Origin: Streptomyces globisporus
GTDB lineage: Bacteria; Actinomycetota; Actinomycetes; Streptomycetales; Streptomycetaceae
Assembly (NCBI GenBank): GCA_014649555.1
Contig: BMTG01000005.1
Location: 186,001-250,000 of the forward strand
DNA: 64,000 nucleotides
Direction of reading: 5' to 3'
Shown: positions 25,279 to 33,638 of the stretch, piece by piece
Layout of the letters: each line of letters begins with the position of its first letter
Numbering within the stretch: the stretch's first letter is position 1
Translations under genes and position numbers: made by a program
The notes under the pieces: generated by a model
What the model saw: the letters and a program-made list of their open reading frames with translations, nothing else
The model's database searches: none
Told to the model about the DNA's origin: nothing

Positions 25279-26382
25279 TCAGGGTCGCTGGTGCGGAGGC
25301 ATCGGGTTCTTCGGCAGCGCGGCCGAACTGGGGCTCGCCCGCACGATGGTGATGACCCGGTCCGTCAACTGCAGGGGACTGGCCGCCGGGTCGTCGTAGC
25401 CGAGCAGCCGGTGTCCGCGCAGCACGCTGACGACCAGGTCCTCGGTCTCCCGTACGTTCTTGCCCACCTCGGCCTTTATGACCGGCCGTTCGACGAGATC
25501 GAGGCCGCTGCCCTGCTGGATCAGGTCCTCCATCACGGTGCCCGCACTCGGGCTGAGGACGGAGAGGCCGAGCAGCCGTCCGGCGGCACTGGCGCTGGTG
25601 ATCACCGCGTCCGCACCGGACTGCCGGAGCAGGGGCGCGTTCTCCTCCTCACGGACCGCCGCCACGATCTTCGCCCCGCGGTTCAGCTGGCGCGCGGTCA
25701 GCGCCACCAGGACGGCGGTGTCGTCGCGCTGGGTCGCGATGATGACCTGACGTGCCTTCTGGAGCTCGGCACGCAGCAGCACATCGCTGCGGGTGGCGTC
25801 ACCGAGCACTCCGGTGAAGCCCTCGGCGTTGGCGGCCTCGATCACCTTGGAGGCCGGGTCGACGATGACGATCTGGTCCTTCGACAGACCGGTGGCACAG
25901 AGGGTCAGAATCGCCGAGCGGCCCTTCGTGCCGAAGCCGACGACGACGGTGTGGTCTCGCAAGTTGGCTCTCCAACGCTTCAGCCGGAAGTCCTCCCGGG
26001 TCCGCTCCGTGAGGACCTCGAGAGTGGTACCGACCAGGATGATCAGGAACATCACGCGCAGCGGTGTCACGAGCACCACGTTGATCAGCCGTGCTCCGTC
26101 GCTGTACGGCGTGATGTCGCCGTACCCGGTGGTGGAGAGGGTGACCGTCGCGTAGTAGACCGCGTCCAGCAGGTCGACCTTGCCGTCGGCGTTGTCGTTG
26201 TAACCGCTGCGGTCGAGCCAGACGATCAGCACGGTCGCGGCCAGCACGAGCAGCGCCATCAACAGGCGCTTGGCGACCTGGCGGGCCGGACCGAGGGCCA
26301 CCCGGCGGGGGAGCATCACCCGGGTCGGCACGACCAGTTCGTCGGCTTGCCTGGCCATCGCATCGTGGCCGGGAAGTTTCAC
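25279..26382 (-). CDS. Potassium channel with RCK (TrkA-N/C) domain
   Basis: A 367-residue two-helix channel. The pore loop has the K+ selectivity filter TTGYGD (residues 84-89), between TM1 (about 38-56) and TM2 (about 98-118). The RCK part has a Rossmann fold VVVGFGTKGRSAI (about 146-158), then a TrkA-C domain. GTG 26382 is preferred: it overlaps the moeA stop by GTGA and GGAAGG lies 8-9 bases before it. The more 3' ATG (26358) has no ribosome site. The start codon lies inside a parS palindrome. Coupling to molybdenum-cofactor genes is odd functionally. Confidence 0.9.
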   Translation of the reverse strand: MKLPGHDAMARQADELVVPTRVMLPRRVALGPARQVAKRLLMALLVLAATVLIVWLDRSGYNDNADGKVDLLDAVYYATVTLSTTGYGDITPYSDGARLINVVLVTPLRVMFLIILVGTTLEVLTERTREDFRLKRWRANLRDHTVVVGFGTKGRSAILTLCATGLSKDQIVIVDPASKVIEAANAEGFTGVLGDATRSDVLLRAELQKARQVIIATQRDDTAVLVALTARQLNRGAKIVAAVREEENAPLLRQSGADAVITSASAAGRLLGLSVLSPSAGTVMEDLIQQGSGLDLVERPVIKAEVGKNVRETEDLVVSVLRGHRLLGYDDPAASPLQLTDRVITIVRASPSSAALPKNPMPPHQRP

Positions 26383-26389
26383 GTGAAAC
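26376..26389. other. parS: parS site spanning the moeA/K+ channel junction
   Basis: Perfect GTTTCACGTGAAAC. On the coding strand it contains the last moeA codons, its TGA stop (26381-26379) and the GTG start of the channel (26382-26380). The ParB site is therefore wholly built into overlapping coding sequence. Confidence 0.93.
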
Positions 26390-28040
26390 ACCCTTCCGTC
26401 CACGGCGTCGCCGGGGCCCATGGGAGATCCAGAATCTCCACCTCGGTGCCGGACCGTACCCCGCCCGGCGGCACCACAGCCAGTCCGTCCGCCGCGGCGA
26501 TCCCCCGAAGCATCGCGGGCCCGTTGTAGCGCAGCGGCGCGACATGGTCCCGGCCGCCCGCCCGGCCCGGGCGGTGGACCACGGGGACGAGGCGGGTGTC
26601 GTGCGGATGTCCGTGCACCTCGGCGTGGACGAGGGCCCGGTACGGGTCCTGGGCGGGGCGGCCCGCGATGCCCGCGAGCAGCGGCTCCGCGAGCGTCAGC
26701 AGACCCGATACGGCCGCGAGCGGATTGCCGGGCAGCCCCACGAGACACGGCCCGTCCGGCGACAGCCGAGCCAGCAGCATGGGGTGGCCGGGGCGGACCG
26801 CGACCCCGTCCACCAACAGTTCGGCCCCGAGGGCGTCGAGGACCGGGTGCACATGGTCGACCGGACCGGCGGCGGTGCCCCCGGTGGTGACGATCAGGTC
26901 GGCGTCGGAGGAGGCGAGGGCATCGCGTAGCGCCCCGGCGTCGTCCCCGAGCCGGCGGGCGCCGGAGACCTCGGCACCGAGAGCCCGCAGCCAGGGGCCG
27001 AGCATGGGGCCGAGGGCGTCCCGGATCAGCCCGTCGTGCGGCAGACCGGCGTTGAGCAGTTCGTCGCCGAGGACGAGGATGTCGACGCGCGGACGGGGCA
27101 CGACGGGCAGGGCGTCGTACCCGGCGGCCGCGGCGAGGCCGAGCACCGCCGGGGTCACGACCGTCCCGGCCGGAACGAGATGCTCGCCCGAGCGGCATTC
27201 CTGGCCCCGGGGCCTGATGTCCTGCCCGGTGACCACGGACCGCCGGGCGTGCAGCAGCCCCCTGGCCTCGTCGACATGGGCGTGCTCGCTGCGGATGACC
27301 GCCGTGGTCTCGGGCGGTACGCGGGCGCCGGTGGCGATCCGTACGGCGGTGCCGTCGGGCAGCGCGGCGGCCGGGCCGCGTCCGGCGAGGAGCCCCGCCC
27401 CGGCCTCGAACGCCCAGGGGCCGGGTCCGGCGACGGCCCAGCCGTCCATGGCCGAGGTGTCGAAGGACGGCAGATCGGTGAGCGCGCCGAGCGCCTCGGC
27501 CAGCACATGCCCCGGCGCACGGTCGAGCGGCAACCGGATCGTCACGGGCGGGCCGCCGCGCCCCGCCCGGGCCGCGACCGCCCGCGCCCGGTCCCAGGAC
27601 GGGGGCGGGGGCGAGGTCTTTGCAGGGTCGCCCGGGAGGGCCCGATCGGGGAGGGGCGGCTGTTCGCTGCCGGGCGCCGGGGCGGTGGCGGAGGCGGCGC
27701 GGCCGTCGCGCGGGTCGTTGTCTCGGCCGTCGTACGGGGCGCTGTCGCTGCTCCGATGGGCTTGCGGGTCGCGGCTTCGGTCCGCGTGCGTGTTGCTGCT
27801 CCGGCCGGCGTCCAGGTCCTCGTCCCGGGGGCCTCGGCGGCCCCGGGTATCCCGGCCGCGGCTCGGGGGCTCGCCCGACCCTCCGGACCGGTCGGACCGG
27901 CTCGACCGGTCGGCTCCGCCGACCAGGGCGAGTGCCTGCTCGACGGCCCGCTCCTCCTCCTCGCGTGCGCGTTCGCTCGCGGACCCGGCGGCACGGACGT
28001 CGCTGCCGGGCTCACGGTGCGGCCCGTCGGAGCCGGTCAC
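26379..28040 (-). CDS. moeA: Molybdopterin molybdotransferase MoeA with long disordered N-terminus
   Basis: A 553-residue protein starting at GTG 28040, overlapping the mobA stop by GTGA. The first 160 residues are charged low complexity (Arg/Asp/Ser/Pro-rich). The MoeA fold follows: LDRAPGHVLAEALGALTDLPSFDTSAMDG-type N-terminus, VRIATGARVPPETTAVIR, and the MPT-binding domain LVLGDELLNAG...ADLIVTTGGTAAGPVDHV. LVGLPGNPLAAVSGL and a C-terminal beta domain close it. MoeA inserts molybdate into adenylated molybdopterin. The gene ends TTCACGTGA inside a parS site and is coupled to the K+ channel. Confidence 0.9.
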   Translation of the reverse strand: MTGSDGPHREPGSDVRAAGSASERAREEEERAVEQALALVGGADRSSRSDRSGGSGEPPSRGRDTRGRRGPRDEDLDAGRSSNTHADRSRDPQAHRSSDSAPYDGRDNDPRDGRAASATAPAPGSEQPPLPDRALPGDPAKTSPPPPSWDRARAVAARAGRGGPPVTIRLPLDRAPGHVLAEALGALTDLPSFDTSAMDGWAVAGPGPWAFEAGAGLLAGRGPAAALPDGTAVRIATGARVPPETTAVIRSEHAHVDEARGLLHARRSVVTGQDIRPRGQECRSGEHLVPAGTVVTPAVLGLAAAAGYDALPVVPRPRVDILVLGDELLNAGLPHDGLIRDALGPMLGPWLRALGAEVSGARRLGDDAGALRDALASSDADLIVTTGGTAAGPVDHVHPVLDALGAELLVDGVAVRPGHPMLLARLSPDGPCLVGLPGNPLAAVSGLLTLAEPLLAGIAGRPAQDPYRALVHAEVHGHPHDTRLVPVVHRPGRAGGRDHVAPLRYNGPAMLRGIAAADGLAVVPPGGVRSGTEVEILDLPWAPATPWTEGCFT

Positions 28041-28975
28041 GGTGTCCCGGTCCCCTCGCGGCCCGCGTCGGGCTTCGACCCGCCCGCCGGACCGCCCGCC
28101 GCATCGCCGCCCTGCCCCGCCGACCGGGCCGCTTCCGCTTCCCAGCGCAGAGCAAGGGCGGTGGCCTTGCGCGAGGCCTCCGCGACCGCAGCCGCGGCCT
28201 CGTCGGGGCCCGCACCGGCGCTCGCCCTGGCTGCCGCGTACCCGACCAGGAAGGTCGTGAGCGGGGCGGCGGGGCGGGCGACTCCGTGCGCGGCATCGCG
28301 GGCGAGGTCGAGCAGGACACCGGTGTCGACGTCGAGTTCGATGCCCAGTTCGTTCTTGACCGAGGTGATCCATTCGTCCAGCACGGCCCCATGCTCCCTG
28401 ATCCGGGCTCGGGCGGCGGCGATGTCGTCCCAGGTGTCGCAGTCGAACGCGGCGTCAGGGCCCGCGTCGATCCGGGCGAGCTCCAGCTCCGCCGTCAGGA
28501 TTCGCAGCGGCAGCCCGGCGAGGCTCCCGTGCTCGGTGGCGATCAGGGCCAGCTCCCGGCGGAGCGGCTCGGCGTGGTACGCGGCCACGAGCGGCTGGTC
28601 GCGCCCGTCGGGGTCGGTGCACAGGGCGCCTTCGCGGCCGGGCTGTCCGGCGGCGGCGAGCAGCGCGTCGACCGTGCCCGGGCCGAGGAAGGGCAGGTCG
28701 GCGGAGAGAACGAGAACGTGCTCCGCCGTCGTCAGCTTCAGCCCCGCGCCCAGCGCCGCCAACGGGCCGCCGCCCTGCGGCACTTCCCGGGTCCAGAGCA
28801 CCGGGCGGGCGGTCGCGCGGCGGTCGCCCACCACCACGGTGCGGGCCGCGTCGTCACATGCCGCGAGGACCCGGTCGAGCAGCGCCCGGCCGCCCACCCG
28901 GACTCCTGGCTTGTCGGCGCCGCCGAGCCGCTTCGCGGCCCCTCCGGCAAGGACGATCACGTCGTAGGCGGTCAT
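28037..28975 (-). CDS. mobA: Molybdenum cofactor guanylyltransferase MobA fused to a DUF6457-type domain
   Basis: A 312-residue protein. Residues 5-190 are the MobA nucleotidyltransferase: VIVLAGGAAKRLGGADKP (GTP loop), GGPLAALGAGL, and LVLSADLPFLGP (metal Asp). It adds GMP to molybdopterin. Residues about 198-275 form a second helical domain (DEWITSVKNELGIELDVDTG...LTTFLVGYAAARA), which I recognise as DUF6457. The tail is low complexity. First gene of the mobA-moeA-channel operon, with GTGA coupling to moeA. Alternative: molybdopterin cytidylyltransferase, less likely. Confidence 0.88.
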   Translation of the reverse strand: MTAYDVIVLAGGAAKRLGGADKPGVRVGGRALLDRVLAACDDAARTVVVGDRRATARPVLWTREVPQGGGPLAALGAGLKLTTAEHVLVLSADLPFLGPGTVDALLAAAGQPGREGALCTDPDGRDQPLVAAYHAEPLRRELALIATEHGSLAGLPLRILTAELELARIDAGPDAAFDCDTWDDIAAARARIREHGAVLDEWITSVKNELGIELDVDTGVLLDLARDAAHGVARPAAPLTTFLVGYAAARASAGAGPDEAAAAVAEASRKATALALRWEAEAARSAGQGGDAAGGPAGGSKPDAGREGTGTP

Positions 28976-29020
28976 ACGTCGAGTATGGGCGGCGCCCCGG
29001 AGCGACGCCCCCGCCGGGGT

Positions 29021-29036
29021 GGCCGGAAGACCGGCC
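29021..29036 (-). terminator. Hairpin after second BCDH operon
   Basis: GGCCGG-AAGA-CCGGCC, extendable by a G/C run with one bulge, lies 25 bp past the E2 stop codon, before mobA. Likely the operon terminator. Confidence 0.55.
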
Positions 29037-29060
29037 CCCGCGACAGGGGCACCCCCGCGA

Positions 29061-30503
29061 CTACAAGGTGCGCAGCAGCACCGCCGGCTGCTCCACGCAG
29101 TCCGCCACGTACCGGAGGAAGCCGCCCGCCGTTCCGCCGTCGCACACCCGGTGGTCGAAGGTCAGCGACAGCTGGACGACCTGACGTACGGCCAGTTCGC
29201 CCTGGTGCACCCAGGGTTTGGGCATGATCCGGCCCACGCCGAGCATCGCCGCCTCCGGGTGGTTGATGATCGGCGTCGAACCGTCGACCCCGAACACCCC
29301 GTAGTTGTTCAGCGTGAACGTGCCCCCGGTCAGCTGGGCCGGGCTGAGCTTCCCGGTACGCGCCAGCTCGGTCAGCCGGGCGATCTCGGCCCCGATCGAC
29401 TCGGCGTTACGGGCGTGCGCGTCCCGGACGACCGGAACGACGAGGCCCCGCTCGGTTTGGGCGGCGAACCCGAGGTGCACGCCGGACAGCCGGACGATCT
29501 CCCTGGCCTCCGTGTCCACCGTGGAGTTGAGCTCGGGGAACCGGGCCAGCGCCGCCGTGCAGATCCTCGCCAGCAGGGCCAGGACCGACACCTTCGGCCC
29601 GGCGGACGGGCCCGTGGCGGCGTTCATCGCGGCCCTGACCGCCATCAGCTCGGTGGCGTCGGCGTCGACCCAGCAGGTGGCGTCGGGAATCTCGGTCCGG
29701 CTGCGCGACAGCTTGTCGGCGACCGCTCCGCGCACCCCGCGCAGCGGAATCCGCTCGGCGTCCACAGCAGCGGCTACGCCGTTCGGGGCTGCCGCCACGG
29801 CTACCGCCGGGGCCTGGGCCTGCACCGGGGCTTGGGCCTGGGCCTGGGGCGCACGTGCCGTCGCCGTCGCGGTCTCCTCCGCCGTCCGGATCGCCCGGTC
29901 GACGTCGGCGCGCAGGATCAGCCCGTCGGGGCCCGAACCCGCCAGCCGCCGCAGATCGATGTCGTTCTGCCGGGCCAGTCGGCGTACCAGCGGAGAAACC
30001 ACCGGCACGGGCCCCTCGGACACCGAGGCGTCGGCAACCAGGACCTTGACCACGGGGGCTTCGAGCACCGGGGCCTTCACCACCGGCGCAGCGGAGACCG
30101 GGGCCTCGGTCACCGGCCGGTCGAGCCGGTCCGGGCGGATGCGCCGACGGCGGGCGGCCGGCGCGCCGGTCCCGTACCCCACGAGCACGTTCCCCGAGCC
30201 GCCCGAGGACTCAGGGGCGGAGCCGGAATCCTCACCGGAGCCGGAAGACCCCTCCGGTGCTCCGACGGCGACCGTCAGCAGCGGTGCGCCGACGGGAAGT
30301 TCCGTGCCCTCCTCGCCGAACCGTGCGGTCACCACGCCTCCGTAGGGGCAGGGCACCTCCACCATGGCCTTGGCCGTCTCGACCTCGACGACGGGCTGGT
30401 CGATGGCGACGACATCGCCGACCTCCACCAGCCAGCGGACGATCTCGGCCTCGGTCAGTCCCTCGCCGAGGTCCGGCAGCTTGAATTCGAGCACCTGGGC
30501 CAT
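29061..30503 (-). CDS. bkdC2: BCDH complex E2, dihydrolipoamide acyltransferase (set 2)
   Basis: A 480-residue E2. Lipoyl domain residues 3-78 with lipoyl-lysine K45 in VETAKAMVEV; linker with repeated APVVKAPVLEAPVVK-like segments; subunit-binding domain SPLVRRLARQNDIDLRRLAGSG; Gln/Ala linker (QAQAQAPVQAQAP); catalytic domain ending SLTFDHRVCDGG with the active His. ATG at 30503 overlaps the E1 beta stop (ATGA). It is a paralogue of bkdC1, but the linkers differ. It passes branched acyl groups to CoA. No E3 gene is in this operon. Confidence 0.92.
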   Translation of the reverse strand: MAQVLEFKLPDLGEGLTEAEIVRWLVEVGDVVAIDQPVVEVETAKAMVEVPCPYGGVVTARFGEEGTELPVGAPLLTVAVGAPEGSSGSGEDSGSAPESSGGSGNVLVGYGTGAPAARRRRIRPDRLDRPVTEAPVSAAPVVKAPVLEAPVVKVLVADASVSEGPVPVVSPLVRRLARQNDIDLRRLAGSGPDGLILRADVDRAIRTAEETATATARAPQAQAQAPVQAQAPAVAVAAAPNGVAAAVDAERIPLRGVRGAVADKLSRSRTEIPDATCWVDADATELMAVRAAMNAATGPSAGPKVSVLALLARICTAALARFPELNSTVDTEAREIVRLSGVHLGFAAQTERGLVVPVVRDAHARNAESIGAEIARLTELARTGKLSPAQLTGGTFTLNNYGVFGVDGSTPIINHPEAAMLGVGRIMPKPWVHQGELAVRQVVQLSLTFDHRVCDGGTAGGFLRYVADCVEQPAVLLRTL

Positions 30504-31534
30504 CAGCTGTCCGCCTCCCACTGCAGCCGGGCCACCGCGTCGAGCACCCGGTCCACTCCCGGCAGATGGTGCCGCTCCAGCATGGGCGGCGGGTAGGGGA
30601 TGTCGAACCCGGCCACCCGCAGCACCGGAGCCTCCAGATGGTGGAAGCACCGCTCCGTGATCCGGGCCGCGATCTCGCCGCCGGGCCCGCCGAAACCGGG
30701 GGACTCGTGCACGACGACCGCCCGTCCGGTGCGCCGCACCGACGCCGCCACCGTCTCGTCGTCGAACGGCACCAGCGAGCGCAGGTCCACCACTTCGAGG
30801 TCCCAGCCCTCGGCGAGGGCCGCTTCGGCGGCCTCCATGCAGACCGGCAGGGAGGGCCCGTACGTGATCAGAGTGGCGCTGCGCCCGGGTCGGCGCACCA
30901 CGGCCTTGCCGATCGGCTCGACCGCGGCGGGGGCCTCGGGCGACCAGTCGGCCTTGGACCAGTAGAGCCGCTTGGGCTCCAGGAAGACCACCGGGTCGTC
31001 CGAGGCGATCGACTCCCGCAGCAGCCCGTACGCGTCGTCGACCGTGGCCGGCGTGACGACGTGCAGGCCGGGGGTGGCCATGTAGTACGCCTCGGAGGAG
31101 TCGCTGTGGTGCTCGACCCCGCCGATCCCGCCGCCGTACGGCACGCGCACGGTGATCGGCAGCGGCATGGCTCCGCCGGTGCGGTTGCGCATCTTGGCGA
31201 CGTGGCTCATGAGCTGCTCGAACGCCGGGTAGGCGAACGCGTCGAACTGCATCTCCACGACGGGCCGCAGCCCGTACATCGCCATGCCGACGGCCGCGCC
31301 GAGGATGCCCGCCTCGGCCAGCGGGGTGTCGGTACAGCGGTCGTCGCCGAACTCCTTCGCCAGCCCGTCGGTGATCCGGAAGACCCCGCCGAGCGTGCCC
31401 ACATCCTCACCGAGCACATGGACGGTGGGGTCCTCGGCCATCGCGTCCCGGAGCGCGCGCCCGAGGGCCTGCGCCATCGTGGCCGGTTTCGCTTTCACGG
31501 GGCGGCCCTCGGCCGTCACTGCCGCCGTGGTCAT
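30503..31534 (-). CDS. bkdB2: BCDH E1 component beta subunit (set 2)
   Basis: A 343-residue paralogue of bkdB1. Conserved blocks: VHVLGEDVGTLGGVFRITDGL, DTPLAEAGILGAAVGMAMYG, RVPYGGGIGGVEHHSDSSEA and VVVHESPGFGGPGGEIAARI. A 20-residue N-terminal extension precedes the homology. ATG at 31534 overlaps the stop of bkdA2 (ATGA), and its own stop overlaps bkdC2, so all three subunits are translationally coupled, unlike set 1. It forms the E1 heterotetramer for 2-oxo acids of Val, Leu and Ile. Confidence 0.92.
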   Translation of the reverse strand: MTTAAVTAEGRPVKAKPATMAQALGRALRDAMAEDPTVHVLGEDVGTLGGVFRITDGLAKEFGDDRCTDTPLAEAGILGAAVGMAMYGLRPVVEMQFDAFAYPAFEQLMSHVAKMRNRTGGAMPLPITVRVPYGGGIGGVEHHSDSSEAYYMATPGLHVVTPATVDDAYGLLRESIASDDPVVFLEPKRLYWSKADWSPEAPAAVEPIGKAVVRRPGRSATLITYGPSLPVCMEAAEAALAEGWDLEVVDLRSLVPFDDETVAASVRRTGRAVVVHESPGFGGPGGEIAARITERCFHHLEAPVLRVAGFDIPYPPPMLERHHLPGVDRVLDAVARLQWEADS

Positions 31535-32691
31535 CGTCCTGCCTCCGGGCCGTGCTCGTCGTGGTCCTGCTCGGCGTCCAGCTCGGCGCGCAGGGCGGCG
31601 GCCTGCTCCCGGAGCTGACTCGTCTGCTCGGCGTACACATGGGTGAAGAGGTCCATCGGGGCAAGCTCCGGATCCGCGTTCATCCGGTCGCGCAGGGCGG
31701 CGGCCATGCGTTCGGCGGCCTCCTTCGCCTGTTCGATGCCCGCGTCGTCCAGCAGCCCGCGCTCCGTCAGCTCACGCTCCAGCAGTCGCACCGGGTCGTG
31801 CGCCTTCCACGCCTCGACCTCGCTGTCGACCCGGTAGCGGGTGGCGTCGTCGGCGTTGGTGTGGGCCTCCATGCGGTAGGTGACCGCCTCGACCAGCGTC
31901 GGGCCCTCGCCGCGCCGGGCGCGGCCTACGGCCTCGCTCAGCACCTGGTGCACCGCCGCCGCGTCGTTGCCGTCGACCAGGCGGCCCGGCATCCCGTATC
32001 CGACGGCTTTGTGGGCGAGGGAGGGGGCGGCGGTCTGCTTGGCCAGCGGCACGGAGATCGCGAAGCCGTTGTTCTGGACGAAGAAGACGACCGGGGCCTT
32101 CCAGACGGCCGCGAAATTCAGCGCCTCGTGGAAATCGCCCTCGCTGGTGCCGCCGTCGCCGACCATGGCGAGCGCCACCACGTCGTCGCCCTTGAGCCGG
32201 GCGGCGTGCGCCAGCCCCACGGCGTGCGGGAGCTGGGTGGCGAGCGGGGTGCACAGCGGGGCGATGCGGTGCTCGCGCGGGTCGTAACCGGTGTGCCGGT
32301 CGCCGCGCAGCAGGGTCAGCGCCTCGACCGGGTCCAGGCCGCGCGCGACGGCCGCGAGCGTGTCGCGGTAGCTGGGGAAGAGCCAGTCGTGCTCTTCCAG
32401 CACCAGAGCGGCGGCGATCTCGCACGCCTCCTGGCCGGTGCTCGACGGGTAGACCGCCAGCCGGCCCTGCTTCGTCAGCGCGGTGGCCTGGGCGTTGTAG
32501 CGACGCCCGCGCACCAGCTCCGCGTGGAGCCGGAGCAGCAGTTCGGGGTCGACGTCGGCGACCGCGTCCGTACCGAGCACCCGGTAGGGCTCCGGGTCCG
32601 GGAGCAGCGGGGCGGGGTCGGTGATCGGCTTCCAGGCCGGGGGCGGCGTGGGCCGGTAGGCGGCCGCGCCGGGCAGCTCTTGGACCGTCAT
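31531..32691 (-). CDS. bkdA2: BCDH E1 component alpha subunit (set 2)
   Basis: A 386-residue TPP-dependent subunit. GDGGTSEGDFHEALN starts and VQNNGFAIS ends the thiamine-diphosphate motif; the loop TYRMEAHTNADDATRYR matches the regulated phosphorylation loop region. ATG 32691 is preceded by AGGAGG. It heads the second BCDH operon, divergent from the Lrp-type gene bkdR. The shared 260-bp region has GTGTCGA repeats, a PaaR-like operator and DnaA boxes, so its control may be complex. Confidence 0.92.
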   Translation of the reverse strand: MTVQELPGAAAYRPTPPPAWKPITDPAPLLPDPEPYRVLGTDAVADVDPELLLRLHAELVRGRRYNAQATALTKQGRLAVYPSSTGQEACEIAAALVLEEHDWLFPSYRDTLAAVARGLDPVEALTLLRGDRHTGYDPREHRIAPLCTPLATQLPHAVGLAHAARLKGDDVVALAMVGDGGTSEGDFHEALNFAAVWKAPVVFFVQNNGFAISVPLAKQTAAPSLAHKAVGYGMPGRLVDGNDAAAVHQVLSEAVGRARRGEGPTLVEAVTYRMEAHTNADDATRYRVDSEVEAWKAHDPVRLLERELTERGLLDDAGIEQAKEAAERMAAALRDRMNADPELAPMDLFTHVYAEQTSQLREQAAALRAELDAEQDHDEHGPEAGR

Positions 32692-32836
32692 GAGAAGCAC
32701 CTCCTGGCATCGAGGGAGATCGAGGGTGTCGACCGGCGGTTTCGAGTCGATCGGCGGTGTCGATGGGTGTCGATGGTGTCGATCGGGAGAGAGACATCGG
32801 AAGCTGGGCGAGGCACGGGTGTGGTGTGCCTCACCT

Positions 32837-32850
32837 ACCGATTGTTCGGT
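32837..32850. promoter_or_regulatory. PaaR-like operator before bkdA2/bkdR
   Basis: ACCGATTGTTCGGT. Its reverse complement differs by a single base from the identical palindromes before paaN and paaA. It fits ACCGnnCGnnCGGT except for TG in place of the central CG. Confidence 0.6.
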
Positions 32851-32884
32851 CGCAAGCGCATTTTGGCTACAGGCACCACCAGCC

Positions 32885-32906
32885 TGTGGACAAACGGTTC
32901 TCCACA
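32885..32906. other. DnaA boxes in bkd control region
   Basis: TGTGGACAA (32885-32893) is a perfect Streptomyces-type DnaA box on the minus strand (TTGTCCACA). TTCTCCACA (32898-32906) fits the TTnTCCACA pattern 4 bp further on. Confidence 0.6.
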
Positions 32907-32951
32907 GCCTGGGATAGGTACAGGTCGTCCACGACAGGGAGGCGCGGGCCG

Positions 32952-33536
32952 ATGGCAGCTGAACAAATGGCCGACAGAGGCGAGGAGCAGGACCGGACCC
33001 CGCCCACCGCGACGCCGTCGGCCGCCGCCCCCGCGAGCCCGGCACCGGAGCCGGCCCCGGTTCCGCCCGCGCGGCCGCTGGACGCCGTCGACCGCGACAT
33101 CCTGCGGATCCTCCAGACGGACGGCCGCGCCTCGATACGGTCCGTGGCCGAGCGGGTCCATGTCTCGCGGGCCAACGCCTACGCCCGGATCAACCGGCTC
33201 GTCGAGGACGGCGTGATCCGCGGCTTCGGCGCCCGGGTCGACCACGAGCGGGCAGGTCAGGGGGCGTCCGCGTACATCACGCTCAAGATCGTGCAGAACT
33301 CCTGGCGCACCGTGCGCGAGCAGCTCCAGGCGCTGCCCGGGGCCACGCACATCGCCCTGGTCAGCGGCGACTTCGATGTACTGCTGCTGGTGCACACGCC
33401 GGACAACCGGGCGCTGCGCGAGCTGGTCCTCACCCGGATCCAGTCCATCCCCGAGGTGCTCTCTACGCGCACGCTGCTGGTGTTCGAGGAGACGGACCTC
33501 GGACCGCGCCCGGACCGGCCGGCCGAACTCGCCTGA
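32952..33536 (+). CDS. bkdR: Lrp/AsnC-family regulator of branched-chain catabolism
   Basis: A 194-residue regulator. After a 40-residue Pro/Ala-rich extension, LDAVDRDILRILQTDGRASIRSVAERVHVSRANAYARINRLVEDGVI forms the AsnC-type helix-turn-helix. A RAM/AsnC ligand domain follows (about 105-180, ATHIALVSGDFDVLLLVH). GGGAGG lies 9 bases before ATG 32952. It is divergent from bkdA2B2C2, the layout of S. coelicolor bkdR, which represses that operon. Ligand is likely a branched-chain amino acid. Confidence 0.9.
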   Translation: MAAEQMADRGEEQDRTPPTATPSAAAPASPAPEPAPVPPARPLDAVDRDILRILQTDGRASIRSVAERVHVSRANAYARINRLVEDGVIRGFGARVDHERAGQGASAYITLKIVQNSWRTVREQLQALPGATHIALVSGDFDVLLLVHTPDNRALRELVLTRIQSIPEVLSTRTLLVFEETDLGPRPDRPAELA

Positions 33537-33638
33537 CCGTGCCGTGCGCGGGCAGGCGACCGTGCCGCGCACGGAAGCCTGACGGCCCGGAAGCCCGGTG
33601 AAACGGCGGGGCTCGGGAAGCTCAGCAGGCCCGGAGGC

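Larger units (their letters stand above)
32692..32951. promoter_or_regulatory. bkdA2-bkdR divergent control region
   Basis: Four copies of GTGTCGA lie at 32726, 32757, 32767 and 32776; the last three are spaced by about one helical turn, as expected for Lrp-type binding. Further right are a PaaR-like palindrome (32837-32850), a TGTGGACAA DnaA box (32885-32893) and TTCTCCACA (32898-32906). Promoters were not pinned down. Confidence 0.55.
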
